From: an uncultured Alphaproteobacteria bacterium
Lineage (GTDB): Bacteria; Pseudomonadota; Alphaproteobacteria; Rhodospirillales; Rhodospirillaceae
Assembly (NCBI GenBank): GCA_900079695.1
Contig: LT599022.1
Coordinates: 3,248,929-3,312,928 of the forward strand
Direction: 5' to 3'
DNA length: 64,000 nt
Position 1 is the stretch's first letter. Each line of letters begins with the position of its first letter. The notes under the pieces are model-generated. The model did not search any database. It was not told the origin of the DNA and was given only the letters and a program-made list of their open reading frames with translations. Made by a program: the position numbers and the translations under genes. Below, piece after piece: positions 51,529 to 60,251 of this stretch.

Positions 51529-53850
51529 ATGGTTCCGGCGCTGACCGAGCTTCTGCCCTTCGCCGCACCCGCCGCCGGAGGCTTCGCCGCGGCGGCGGTC
51601 GCGTTCGGGGGGCTCGGCGCGCTGGCGATCCGCGCCCGCCGCCGCCGCGAGGAGGCGCGCGCCGAGGAGGCGCGCCGCCTCGAAGGCATCCTCGCCCACG
51701 CGGGCGACGGCGCGCTGATTTTCGATCACGACGCCGAGGCCGAAACCGCCGACGCCTGCGCCGTGCGCTGCAGCCGCCGCTTGGCGGTTCTGCTGGCGCT
51801 GCCCGAGGGCGAGGCGGCGGGATTCGCCGCGGTCCTCGGCGCGCTCGAGGCCGACGACGGCGAGGCGCTGCTGGCGCCGCTCGCGCTTTTGTTGCAGCAG
51901 GGGGAAACCTTCATCCGCACCGCCGCCGCTCCCGGGTGCGACCGGGTGTTGCGCATCACCGGCGTGCGCGCCGACGAGACCGGCGGGCGGTTCACCTCGG
52001 TGCTGTGGTTCTCCGACATCACCCGCGAGGTCGAGGCCCAGGCGGCGGCGCGCCGCGAGCTCGAAACCCTGCGCCGCGACCGCAGCCGCTACCGCGCCGC
52101 GCTCGACGCCCTGCCGCTGCCGATCTGGCTGCGCGACGACGGCCTCGACATGAGCTTCTGCAACATGGCGTTCGCCCGCGCGGTGGGCGCGCGCGACCCG
52201 ATGACCGCCCGCCGCCAGGGCGCGGAGCTGATCCAGGGCGCGTCGGGGCGCGAGGGCCGGGCGCTCGCCGCGCGCGCTCGCGCCGCCGGGGATTCCCGCC
52301 AGGAGCACGAGGTCCTGGCGATGAACGGCGCGCTCCGCCACCTCGAAATCCGCGAAACGCCGCTGATGCCGCACGGCCAGATGGCGGTGATGCCGAGCGA
52401 GGTGAAGGACCTCGCCGGAACCGTCGGCATCGCTCTCGACGTGACCGATCAGCAGGACGTGCGCGCCGAGCTCTCCCGCCACGACGAAGCCCACGCCCTG
52501 GTGCTGGAGCGCCTCGGCACCGCGATCGCGGTGTTCGGCGCCGACCAGCGGCTGCGCTTCTACAACACCGCGTTCGTGCGGCTGTGGCTGTTGGACGACG
52601 CCTGGCTCGACAGCGAACCCGATTACGGCACCGTTCTCGAAGTGCTGCGCGACCGCCGCCTGCTGCCCGAGGTGCCCGACTTCCCCGCCTACAAGGCGGA
52701 GGAGATCGCGCTGTTCACCGATCTTCTCGAACCGGTCGAGGCGCTGATGCACCTGCCGGGCGGCAAGACCCTGCGCCGCGTCGTTGCGCCGCATCCGCTC
52801 GGCGGCCTGCTTCTCACCTACGAGGACGTCACCGATACCCTCGCACTCGAACGCTCCTACAACACCCTGATCGACGTGCAGGCGGAAACCCTCAACCATC
52901 TGCGCGAGGCGGTGGCGGTGTTCGACCTCGCCGGGCGGCTCAAGCTCTCCAACGCCGCGTTCGCGCTGCTGTGGGATCTGCCCGAGATCCGGCCGCTGCC
53001 GGGCGGGGCGGATGCCCTCGGCAGCCTGCGCTTCGGCGAGGTGGTGGACTTCCAGGTGCGGCTGATCGCCGATCCCGCCGAGCGCCCCGGATTCGCGGCG
53101 CTGATGGCGCGGGTGTTCCGCGACCGCGAGGCCCGCGACGGCACCCTCAACCACCTCGGGCGCGGCCTTCTGCGCTGGCAGGCCGCGCCGCTCGCCGACG
53201 GCGGAATGGTGTTGTCCTACGATTCCGTGCCGATGCAGGCGGACGTCGCCGACCTCGCGGCGGTGCTCGCGGGCGGGGTGCGGTCGATCGCGGGCTGGGC
53301 GGAAATTCTCGCCCACGGCCACTACGGCGTGCTCAACCCGCGGCAGAAGGCCTACGTCGACAGCGTCCGCGACGCCGCCGCCGCCGCCGACCGCCTGCTG
53401 GCGGCGGTGGACGATCTGCGCGCGCCGCCGCCGCGCCGCGAGGTGCCCGAGGTGGTGGACGTCCACGCCGCGCTTTCCGAAGTGCTGAACGCGGTGCGCG
53501 AGCGCGCCCAGCGCCGCGAGATCGACCTGCATTTCGACTGCCTGCCGGAAATCGGCGCGGAGCGGCTGGTGCTGACGCCGTTCGAGCGGCTGATGGGGCT
53601 GATCTTCGACATGGCGCTGACCGGCGCGCAGACCGGCGATTCGGTGTCGCTGGCGGCGCAGCGCGAGCCCAGCGGTCCGCTCACCCTCACCGTCGCCGAT
53701 ACCGGCGCGGGTTGGGCGATGGAGCCGGGCGGCGATCGCGCCGCCCGCGCCCGATTCGCGGTGATCCGCGCCTATGCCGAGGCGCAGGGGTGGAGCTTCC
53801 AGCTCGTCACCGCGATCGGCGAGGGCACCACGGTGACGTTGATCCGCTGA
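51529..53850 (+). CDS. PAS-containing histidine kinase homologue lacking the phospho-acceptor histidine
   Basis: A 773-residue protein with one N-terminal membrane helix (about residues 9-33) and three PAS-like domains (about 50-165, 185-310 and 325-440) plus a fourth at 455-570. In the dimerisation helix, where kinases have a HELRTP motif, it reads LAAVLAGGVRSIAGWAEIL (about 576-594) with no His. The ATPase half is also eroded: the N-box reads LIFDMALTGAQ and no GxGxG G2 loop is seen, though a DTGAG remains. The gene keeps its conserved place after ahcY, so it is probably a non-catalytic sensor, adaptor or phosphatase rather than junk. Confidence 0.85.
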   Translation: MVPALTELLPFAAPAAGGFAAAAVAFGGLGALAIRARRRREEARAEEARRLEGILAHAGDGALIFDHDAEAETADACAVRCSRRLAVLLALPEGEAAGFAAVLGALEADDGEALLAPLALLLQQGETFIRTAAAPGCDRVLRITGVRADETGGRFTSVLWFSDITREVEAQAAARRELETLRRDRSRYRAALDALPLPIWLRDDGLDMSFCNMAFARAVGARDPMTARRQGAELIQGASGREGRALAARARAAGDSRQEHEVLAMNGALRHLEIRETPLMPHGQMAVMPSEVKDLAGTVGIALDVTDQQDVRAELSRHDEAHALVLERLGTAIAVFGADQRLRFYNTAFVRLWLLDDAWLDSEPDYGTVLEVLRDRRLLPEVPDFPAYKAEEIALFTDLLEPVEALMHLPGGKTLRRVVAPHPLGGLLLTYEDVTDTLALERSYNTLIDVQAETLNHLREAVAVFDLAGRLKLSNAAFALLWDLPEIRPLPGGADALGSLRFGEVVDFQVRLIADPAERPGFAALMARVFRDREARDGTLNHLGRGLLRWQAAPLADGGMVLSYDSVPMQADVADLAAVLAGGVRSIAGWAEILAHGHYGVLNPRQKAYVDSVRDAAAAADRLLAAVDDLRAPPPRREVPEVVDVHAALSEVLNAVRERAQRREIDLHFDCLPEIGAERLVLTPFERLMGLIFDMALTGAQTGDSVSLAAQREPSGPLTLTVADTGAGWAMEPGGDRAARARFAVIRAYAEAQGWSFQLVTAIGEGTTVTLIR

Positions 53851-53861
53851 GGTTCCGGGGG

Positions 53862-54881
53862 TCAGGCCGTCTGCGGCACGCCCTGGGTGGTGGAGTAGGC
53901 GAAGTGGACGACCTCGCCCGGCCGCGCCACGCCGCGCGCGCCGTGCGCCGCCTGGGCCGCCTCGGCGAAACCGCAGAGGATCAGCTTGAGCTTGCCGGGG
54001 TAGTAGGCGATGTCGCCCGCCGCGAACACCCCGGGCAGCGAGGTGGCGCAGGTGGCCGGGTCGACCGCCACGGTCTGGCCCTCCATCGTCAGCCCCCAGC
54101 CCGCGATCGGCCCGAGATTGGCGGCGAGCCCGAAGAACGGCAGCAGCACGTCGGCCGCGATGTCGCGGGCGTTGCCTTCGAGGTCGGTGACGGTGACGGT
54201 GTCGAGCATGCCGTCGGTTCCCGAAATCGCCTTGAGCTGGCAGGGCGTCACCAGGTCCACCGCGCCCGATTTCGCCAGCTCGGCGAGGCGCGCCTCGCTC
54301 TCCGGCGCGGCGCGGAACTTGGCGCGGCGGTGGACGATCGAGACCTTGGCGGCGAGTTCGGCGAGGGAGAGCGCCCAGTCCACGGCGGAATCGCCGCCGC
54401 CCGCGATCACCACGCGCTTGCCGCGGAAGTCCTCGCGGCGGCGCACCATGTAGAACACGCTCTTGCCCTCGAAGGCGTCGAGCCCCTTGAGCGGCGGCCG
54501 GTTGGGGCCGAACGCGCCCGACCCGGCGGCGAGGATCACCGCCGCCGCGTCGATCACGGTTCCGGCCGAGGTGGTCACCCGCCAGCGGCCGGTGTCGAGG
54601 TCGCGGTCGAGCCCGGCGACCTGCTGGTTGAGGTGGAAGGTCGGCTTGAACGGCGCGGCCTGCTGGCACAGCTTGTCCACCAGTTCCTGCCCGGTGATCG
54701 CCGGGTGGGCGGGAATGTCGTAGATCGGTTTCTCGGGATAGAGGGCGGCGCATTGCCCGCCGACCGCTTCGAGCGCGTCGACGACGTGGCAGGAAAGCTT
54801 CTCCATTCCGCATTCGAAAACCGCGAACAGGCCGATCGGGCCCGCTCCGACGATCACGACATCGGTGCTGTGCTGAGCCAT
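53862..54881 (-). CDS. ferredoxin-NADP reductase, thioredoxin reductase-like type
   Basis: A 339-residue flavoprotein. The FAD motif GAGPIGLFAVFECG is at the N-terminus and the NADPH motif GGGDSAVDWALSLAE is in the middle. The YPEKPIYDIP segment and the C-terminal GFAEAAQAAHGAR with a FAYSTTQG tail are typical of the bacterial TrxR-like FNR class. It lacks the CxxC of thioredoxin reductases. It moves electrons between NADPH and ferredoxin or flavodoxin. ATG 54881 has GGAGGA upstream. It is divergent from tsaE. Confidence 0.92.
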   Translation of the reverse strand: MAQHSTDVVIVGAGPIGLFAVFECGMEKLSCHVVDALEAVGGQCAALYPEKPIYDIPAHPAITGQELVDKLCQQAAPFKPTFHLNQQVAGLDRDLDTGRWRVTTSAGTVIDAAAVILAAGSGAFGPNRPPLKGLDAFEGKSVFYMVRRREDFRGKRVVIAGGGDSAVDWALSLAELAAKVSIVHRRAKFRAAPESEARLAELAKSGAVDLVTPCQLKAISGTDGMLDTVTVTDLEGNARDIAADVLLPFFGLAANLGPIAGWGLTMEGQTVAVDPATCATSLPGVFAAGDIAYYPGKLKLILCGFAEAAQAAHGARGVARPGEVVHFAYSTTQGVPQTA

Positions 54882-54998
54882 TCCGACGGGGTCCTCCGTA
54901 GTGTTTGCCGCGGGAACTCTGCGACGTTTGCGAGACATTGGCAACCGCCGCGTGGGCGGCGATTGCCCTTCCGGTTGCGGACGGCTAATACTTGAGGG

Positions 54999-55544
54999 AT
55001 GAGCAGCAACGCAACCGATATTCCGCCCTGCCCCCATGCCGTCGGCGCCGACGACGCCGAGTGGCGGCTGACGCTCGCCGACGCCGGGGAAACCGCGGCG
55101 CTCGCCGCGCGGCTGGCCGAACTGGTCGGCGCGGGCGACGTGGTGGCGCTGTGGGGCGATCTCGGCGTCGGCAAGACCGCGTTCGCGCGCGGGCTGATCC
55201 ATGCCGCCGGCGATCCCGAGGAAGAGGTGCCGAGCCCGACCTTCACCCTGGTGCAGATCTACGAGGGCGGCGGCACGCCGGTCTGGCATTTCGACCTCTA
55301 TCGCCTCACCGGCCCCGAAGACATATGGGAACTCGGCTTCGACGACGCGCTCGAAGAGGCGGTGTCGCTGATCGAGTGGCCGGAACGGCTGGGGCGGCAG
55401 CTGCCGCTGCGCCGCCTCGACGTCGAACTGGCGTTTGCGCCCGAGCGCGGCGCCACCGCCCGTTGCGCCCGGCTGATCGGCCGCGGGCCGGACTGGGCGC
55501 GCCGCGTCGCCCGGCTTGAAACCGAGCACGGAGGCGCGGGGTGA
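54999..55544 (+). CDS. tsaE: tRNA threonylcarbamoyladenosine biosynthesis ATPase TsaE
   Basis: A 181-residue P-loop protein with Walker A GDLGVGKTAFARGL, the PSPTFTLVQIYEG switch, and WHFDLYRLTGPEDIWELGF. It supports TsaD/TsaB in making t6A37 on ANN-decoding tRNAs. The C-terminal 25 residues are an Arg-rich extension. Its end overlaps amgK by 4 bp. Confidence 0.94.
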   Translation: MSSNATDIPPCPHAVGADDAEWRLTLADAGETAALAARLAELVGAGDVVALWGDLGVGKTAFARGLIHAAGDPEEEVPSPTFTLVQIYEGGGTPVWHFDLYRLTGPEDIWELGFDDALEEAVSLIEWPERLGRQLPLRRLDVELAFAPERGATARCARLIGRGPDWARRVARLETEHGGAG

Positions 55545-56560
55545 ACATCGTGTCCCGCAACGAGGCGCGCGCCGCGTTCCTCGCGGCGTGCGGCTGGGGC
55601 GAAGCGCAGGTGTCGCCGCTCGCCGCCGACGCGTCGTTCCGCTCCTATCATCGCGTTGCCGGCGCGGGCCGGGTCGCGGTACTGATGGACGCGCCGCCGC
55701 CGATGGAGGACGTGCGGCCGTTCCGCGCCGTCGACGCGCGGCTGCGCGCGCTCGGCCTGTCCGCGCCCGAGATTCTCGCCGAGGACGTGACCGGCGGCTT
55801 CCTGCTGCTGGAGGACTTCGGCGACGGCACCTTCACCCGCCTGCTCGCCGCCGGGGCCGACGAGGCGGCGCTCTACGACCTCGCGGTCGACGCGCTGATC
55901 GCGCTGCACCGGCAGGCAGAGGCGGCGGAAGGCTTCGCCGACTACGCGCTGCCGGTCTACGACCGCGCCCGCTACCTCGCCGAGGCGGGGCTGCTGGCCG
56001 ACTGGTTCCTGCCCGCCGCGGGCGTCGCCCTCTCCGCCGCCGATCGCGCCGCCTACGACGCCGCCTGGGGCGAGGCCCTCGGCGCGCTCGAAGGCCAGCC
56101 CGAGACCCTGGTGCTGCGGGATTTCCACGTCGACAACCTGATGCGGCTGTCCGGCCGCGCGGGCGTCGCCGCCTGCGGCCTGCTCGATTTCCAGGACGCG
56201 GTGCGCGGCCCGGCGGTCTACGATCTGATGTCGCTGCTGGAGGACGCGCGCCGCGATCTTCCGCCCGCCCTGGTCGCGCGCGGCCGGGCGCGCTATATCG
56301 AGGCATTCCCGGCGCTCGACCGCGAACGCTTCGCCGCCGCCTGGGCGGTGCTCGCGGCGCAGCGTCACGCCAAGGTGATCGGCATCTTCACGCGGCTCTG
56401 CGTGCGCGATCGCAAGCCGCAATATCTCGTTCACATCCCCCGCGTCTGGCGGCTGCTGGAGGCCGCCCTGGCGCATCCGGCGCTCGGCGCCGCGGCGGCG
56501 TGGTTCGCCGCCCGCGTGCCCGCAGACGCCCGCAGGAGTCCGCCGTGCCCATCCGTCTGA
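55541..56560 (+). CDS. amgK: anomeric amino-sugar kinase AmgK-like
   Basis: A 339-residue aminoglycoside phosphotransferase-fold kinase. The catalytic loop is LRDFHVDNLM and the metal-binding segment is LLDFQDAVRGP. The fixed order tsaE - kinase - nucleotidyltransferase identifies it as AmgK, which phosphorylates the anomeric carbon of MurNAc/GlcNAc so that recycled wall sugars re-enter UDP-MurNAc synthesis. The start is GTG at 55541, overlapping tsaE. Confidence 0.87.
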   Translation: MNIVSRNEARAAFLAACGWGEAQVSPLAADASFRSYHRVAGAGRVAVLMDAPPPMEDVRPFRAVDARLRALGLSAPEILAEDVTGGFLLLEDFGDGTFTRLLAAGADEAALYDLAVDALIALHRQAEAAEGFADYALPVYDRARYLAEAGLLADWFLPAAGVALSAADRAAYDAAWGEALGALEGQPETLVLRDFHVDNLMRLSGRAGVAACGLLDFQDAVRGPAVYDLMSLLEDARRDLPPALVARGRARYIEAFPALDRERFAAAWAVLAAQRHAKVIGIFTRLCVRDRKPQYLVHIPRVWRLLEAALAHPALGAAAAWFAARVPADARRSPPCPSV

Positions 56561-57303
56561 AGGAACCCACCAACCCCCGCTGCCCGCGCCCGCACCATGC
56601 GATGATTCTCGCCGCCGGGCTCGGCAAGCGCATGCGACCGCTCACCCTGGCGACGCCCAAGCCGCTGATCCAGGTCGCCGGGCAGACCTTGCTTGACCGC
56701 CATCTCGACCGCCTCGCCGAATGGGGCGTCGCCGACGCGGTGGTCAACATCCACCACCTCGGCGACCAGATCGCCGAACACGTGAAGCGCCGCAAGGCGC
56801 CCCGGGTGACGATCTCCGACGAGCGCGACGCCCTGCTCGACACCGGCGGCGGCGTCGTCCGCGCCCTGCCGCTGCTTGGCGAGGACCCGTTCTTCGTGCT
56901 GAATTCCGACGTGATCTGGGGCGACGGCCCGCACCCGACGTTCTCGCGGCTGTGGTCGGCGTTCGATCCGGCCGAGACCGACGTCGCGCTGCTGCTGCTC
57001 GCCACCGCCAAGGCTCACGGCTACGACGGCCCCGGCGATTTCCTCCTCGACCCGGTCGGCCGCCCGGTGCGGCGCGGCGAGGCGGAAATCGCGCCCTACG
57101 TCTTCGCCGGGGTGTCGCTGATCCACCCGCGCGTGTTCGCGGGCGCGCCCGAGGGGGCGTTCTCGCTCAACCGAGTGTTCGACGCGGCGCTCGCCGCCGG
57201 ACGCCTGCGCGGCGTCGCCCACGAAGGGGCGTGGTATCACGTCGGCACCCCCGAGGCGATCGCCGCCACCGAACGCCTGCTCGCCCAGCCGCAGTACCCG
57301 TAA
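56545..57303 (+). CDS. murU: MurNAc-1-phosphate uridylyltransferase MurU-like
   Basis: A 252-residue nucleotidyltransferase with the signature LAAGLGKRMRPLT, a LLDTGGGVVRALP loop, a catalytic NSDVIW metal site and a C-terminal WYHVGTPEA. It converts MurNAc-1-phosphate and UTP to UDP-MurNAc, following AmgK. GTG 56545 with CAGGAG upstream gives a 16-residue leader; an ATG at 56602 is inside the core motif and too late. It overlaps amgK by 16 bp. Confidence 0.88.
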   Translation: MPIRLKEPTNPRCPRPHHAMILAAGLGKRMRPLTLATPKPLIQVAGQTLLDRHLDRLAEWGVADAVVNIHHLGDQIAEHVKRRKAPRVTISDERDALLDTGGGVVRALPLLGEDPFFVLNSDVIWGDGPHPTFSRLWSAFDPAETDVALLLLATAKAHGYDGPGDFLLDPVGRPVRRGEAEIAPYVFAGVSLIHPRVFAGAPEGAFSLNRVFDAALAAGRLRGVAHEGAWYHVGTPEAIAATERLLAQPQYP

Positions 57304-57317
57304 GCAGGAGGCGCGCG

Positions 57318-60251
57318 ATGCGCCCGGTCTATACCGTCGATCCCGACCGCGGCTTCGCCGACAGTCTGGCGGAGGGCATCCTCGCGCGTCACGGCGGCGC
57401 GCCGATCGGGCTCGCCCGCGTCACCGTGCTGCTGCCGACGCGGCGCGCCTGCCGCAGCCTGCGCGAGGCGTTTCTGCGCCGTGGCGGCGGCGCGCCGATG
57501 ATCCTGCCGCAGATGCTGCCCTTGGGCGAGGTCGACGAGGACGAGCTGGCGTTCGTCGACGCCGGGCTCGATCTCGCGCCCGCGGTGTCGCCGCTCGCCC
57601 GGCGGGCGATGCTGGCGCGGCTGATCGGCGCGGCGGCGGACCCGGCGACCGGCGAGCCGCCCTCGGTGGACCAGGCGCTCGGCCTCGCCGAGGCGCTGGC
57701 GCTGCTGCTCGACCAGGTGCAGGCGGAGGAATTGGAGTTCGCCCGCCTCGACCGCATCGGCCGCGAGTTGCCCGCCCACTGGCAACGGGTGGTGGCGGTG
57801 CTGCGGACGATCACCGAGGTGTGGCCGCAGGTGCTGGCCGAACTCGGCCGCCTCGACCCGATGGCGCGCCGCGTCGCGCTGATGCGGGTGCGCGCCGCCG
57901 CGTGGGCGGCCGATCCGCCGAACGGGCCGGTGATCGCCGCCGGGTCCACCGGCAGCCATCCGGCGACGGCGCGGCTGATGGCGGTGGTGGCGAACCTGCC
58001 GGAGGGCGCGGTGGTGCTGCCCGGCCTCGACCGCGCGATCGACGACGCGAGCTGGGACGCTCTCGATCCGACCCATCCGCAGCACGGCCTCAAACGCCTG
58101 CTCGCCACCCTCGGAGTGGCGCGCGCCGAGGTCGGCGACTGGATCGCCCCCGCCGCCGCGCCGCCGCGCCGCGCGCTGCTGCGCGAGGCGTTCCGCCCCG
58201 CCGCCACCGCCGAGGCGTGGACGCGGGCGGAGGTTCCCGCCGAAGCCCTGGCGGGGATGCGCCGCGCCGATTGCGCGACGCCGCGCGAGGAGGCGGCGGT
58301 GATCGCGCTGATCCTGCGCGAGGCGCTCGAAACCCCCGGCCGCACCGCGGCGCTGGTGACGCCCGACCGCGATCTCGCGCAGCGGGTCGCCGCCGAGATG
58401 CGGCGCTGGGGGGTGGAGATCGACGATTCCGCGGGCGTGCCGCTCGGCCAGACCGGCGTCGGCCGGTTCCTGCGGCTGGTGGCGGAGGCGGCGGCCGAGG
58501 GATTCGCGCCGGTGACGCTGCTGGCGCTGCTGCGGCATCCGCTGTGCGCGCTCAATCGCGGCGTCAACGCGCGCGCGGTGGCCGATTTCGACCGCTTGCT
58601 GGCGCGCGGTCCGAAGCCCGCGCCGGGGTGGGACGACTACCGCCGCCGCCTCGATGCGCTGGAGGGAGAGATTTCGTCGCACGCGGCGCTCGGCCTCCAC
58701 TGGCTGGTGGAGACCCTGGCGGCGGCGACGCGCGGCCTGTCGGCGGCGCTCGCTGGCGGCGACGCGCCGCTGCCGGAGCTGATGCGCGCCCACCTCGCCT
58801 GCGCCGAGGCGCTCGCGGGCGACGTCGAGACCGAGGGCTGGGAGGCGCTGTGGCGCGGCGACGACGGCGAGGCGATGCGCGCCTTCGCCGCCGAGGCGCT
58901 GGAGGCGACCGCGCCGCTCGGGCCGGTGCCGCCCGCGCTCTACCCCCGGGTGTTCGAAAGCCTGATCGCGACGATCGCGGTGCGGCCGCGCTTCGGCGGG
59001 CATCCGCGGGTCCACGTTCTCGGGCCGCTGGAGGCGCGCATGCAGGCCGCCGACGTGGTGGTGCTGGGCGGCATGAACGAGGGCCTGTGGCCGCGCCGCC
59101 CCGCGCCCGACCCGTGGATGAGCCGGAAGATGCGCGAGGAGTTCGGCCTGCCTGCGCCGGAGCGGCGGATCGGCCTCGCCGCGCACGACGTGTGGATGGC
59201 GTGCGGCGCGGCGGAGGTGGTGTTCACCCGCGCCGAGAAGGCGGGCGGCGCGCCCACCGAGCCGTCGCGCTGGCTGCGCCGCCTCGACGCGGTGCTGGCG
59301 GCGGCGGGGCGGGGCGGGCTCGCAACCGGGCCGTGGCTGGACTGGGCGCGCGCCCTCGACGCGGCGCCCGCGGTGGTGGCGCCGCCGCGCCCGCCGACGC
59401 CGTGCCCGCCGGTGTCGGCGCGGCCGCGGCGGCTGTCGGCGACCCACGTCGAGACGCTCCGGCGCGACGCCTACGGCATCTACGCCAAATACGTGCTCGG
59501 CCTGCGGCGGCTCGATGACCGCGAGGCGGAGGCCTCGCCCGCCGATCTCGGCAACCTGATGCACGGCGTTCTCGAAAGCTTCGTCCGCGACGGCGGCAGC
59601 AGCGTCGATCCGGATGCGCGGGCGCAGCTCCAGGCGCTCGCCGACGCCGCCCTCGATCGCCACGAGGTACCGACCGAGCTCGCGCCGTTCTGGCGCGCCC
59701 GCGTCGGCCGGGCGCTCGACTGGTTCGTCGCCGCCGACGCGGCGCGGCGGCCGGAGATCGCCGCGACGGTGGTGGAGAAGTGGGGCGAGTGGAGCTTCGT
59801 GCCGCCTTCGGGGCTGCCGTTCACGGTGTTCGCCAAGGCCGACCGCATCGACCTCGATGCCGCGGGCGCGGCGACGGTGATCGACTACAAGACCGGCGCA
59901 CCGCCGACCCAGACCGCGGTGGCGGCGGGGTATTCGCCGCAGTTGCCGCTGGAGGCGCTGATCGTGCGCGAGAACGGCTTCGCCGACGTCCGCGCGAGCG
60001 GCGTCGCCGGGCTCGAATACTGGCGCGTCAACGGCGCGGGGGCGGGCGGCAAGGTGACCGCGCTCAAGGACGTGGAGGCGCTGATGGCGGAGGCGGAGGA
60101 CGGCATTCGCGCGCTCGTCGCTCACTACGACCGGCCGGAGACGAAGTACATTCCGCGCGCCGCCGAAGGGCAGGCGCCGGACTATTCCGACTATCTGCTG
60201 CTGGAGCGCGTCGCCGAATGGAAGGCGGCGGAGACGGAGGGCGGCGAATGA
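57318..60251 (+). CDS. addB: double-strand break repair protein AddB (alphaproteobacterial type)
   Basis: A 977-residue subunit of the AddAB helicase-nuclease. It has an inactive helicase fold (VTVLLPTRRACRSL in place of a true Walker A, and a conserved VLGGMNEGLWPRRPAPDPWM motif) and a C-terminal RecB-type nuclease with AKADRIDL and the VIDYKTGAPPT catalytic motif. It trims one DNA strand and scans for the regulatory sequence. Its stop overlaps the addA start. Confidence 0.94.
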   Translation: MRPVYTVDPDRGFADSLAEGILARHGGAPIGLARVTVLLPTRRACRSLREAFLRRGGGAPMILPQMLPLGEVDEDELAFVDAGLDLAPAVSPLARRAMLARLIGAAADPATGEPPSVDQALGLAEALALLLDQVQAEELEFARLDRIGRELPAHWQRVVAVLRTITEVWPQVLAELGRLDPMARRVALMRVRAAAWAADPPNGPVIAAGSTGSHPATARLMAVVANLPEGAVVLPGLDRAIDDASWDALDPTHPQHGLKRLLATLGVARAEVGDWIAPAAAPPRRALLREAFRPAATAEAWTRAEVPAEALAGMRRADCATPREEAAVIALILREALETPGRTAALVTPDRDLAQRVAAEMRRWGVEIDDSAGVPLGQTGVGRFLRLVAEAAAEGFAPVTLLALLRHPLCALNRGVNARAVADFDRLLARGPKPAPGWDDYRRRLDALEGEISSHAALGLHWLVETLAAATRGLSAALAGGDAPLPELMRAHLACAEALAGDVETEGWEALWRGDDGEAMRAFAAEALEATAPLGPVPPALYPRVFESLIATIAVRPRFGGHPRVHVLGPLEARMQAADVVVLGGMNEGLWPRRPAPDPWMSRKMREEFGLPAPERRIGLAAHDVWMACGAAEVVFTRAEKAGGAPTEPSRWLRRLDAVLAAAGRGGLATGPWLDWARALDAAPAVVAPPRPPTPCPPVSARPRRLSATHVETLRRDAYGIYAKYVLGLRRLDDREAEASPADLGNLMHGVLESFVRDGGSSVDPDARAQLQALADAALDRHEVPTELAPFWRARVGRALDWFVAADAARRPEIAATVVEKWGEWSFVPPSGLPFTVFAKADRIDLDAAGAATVIDYKTGAPPTQTAVAAGYSPQLPLEALIVRENGFADVRASGVAGLEYWRVNGAGAGGKVTALKDVEALMAEAEDGIRALVAHYDRPETKYIPRAAEGQAPDYSDYLLLERVAEWKAAETEGGE

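Noticed and set aside
50113-54813. 1566-residue open frame on the minus strand across ahcY and the PAS kinase
   Set aside because: High GC suppresses stops in the antisense frame. It has repetitive His/Arg/Val composition and spans two unrelated real genes.
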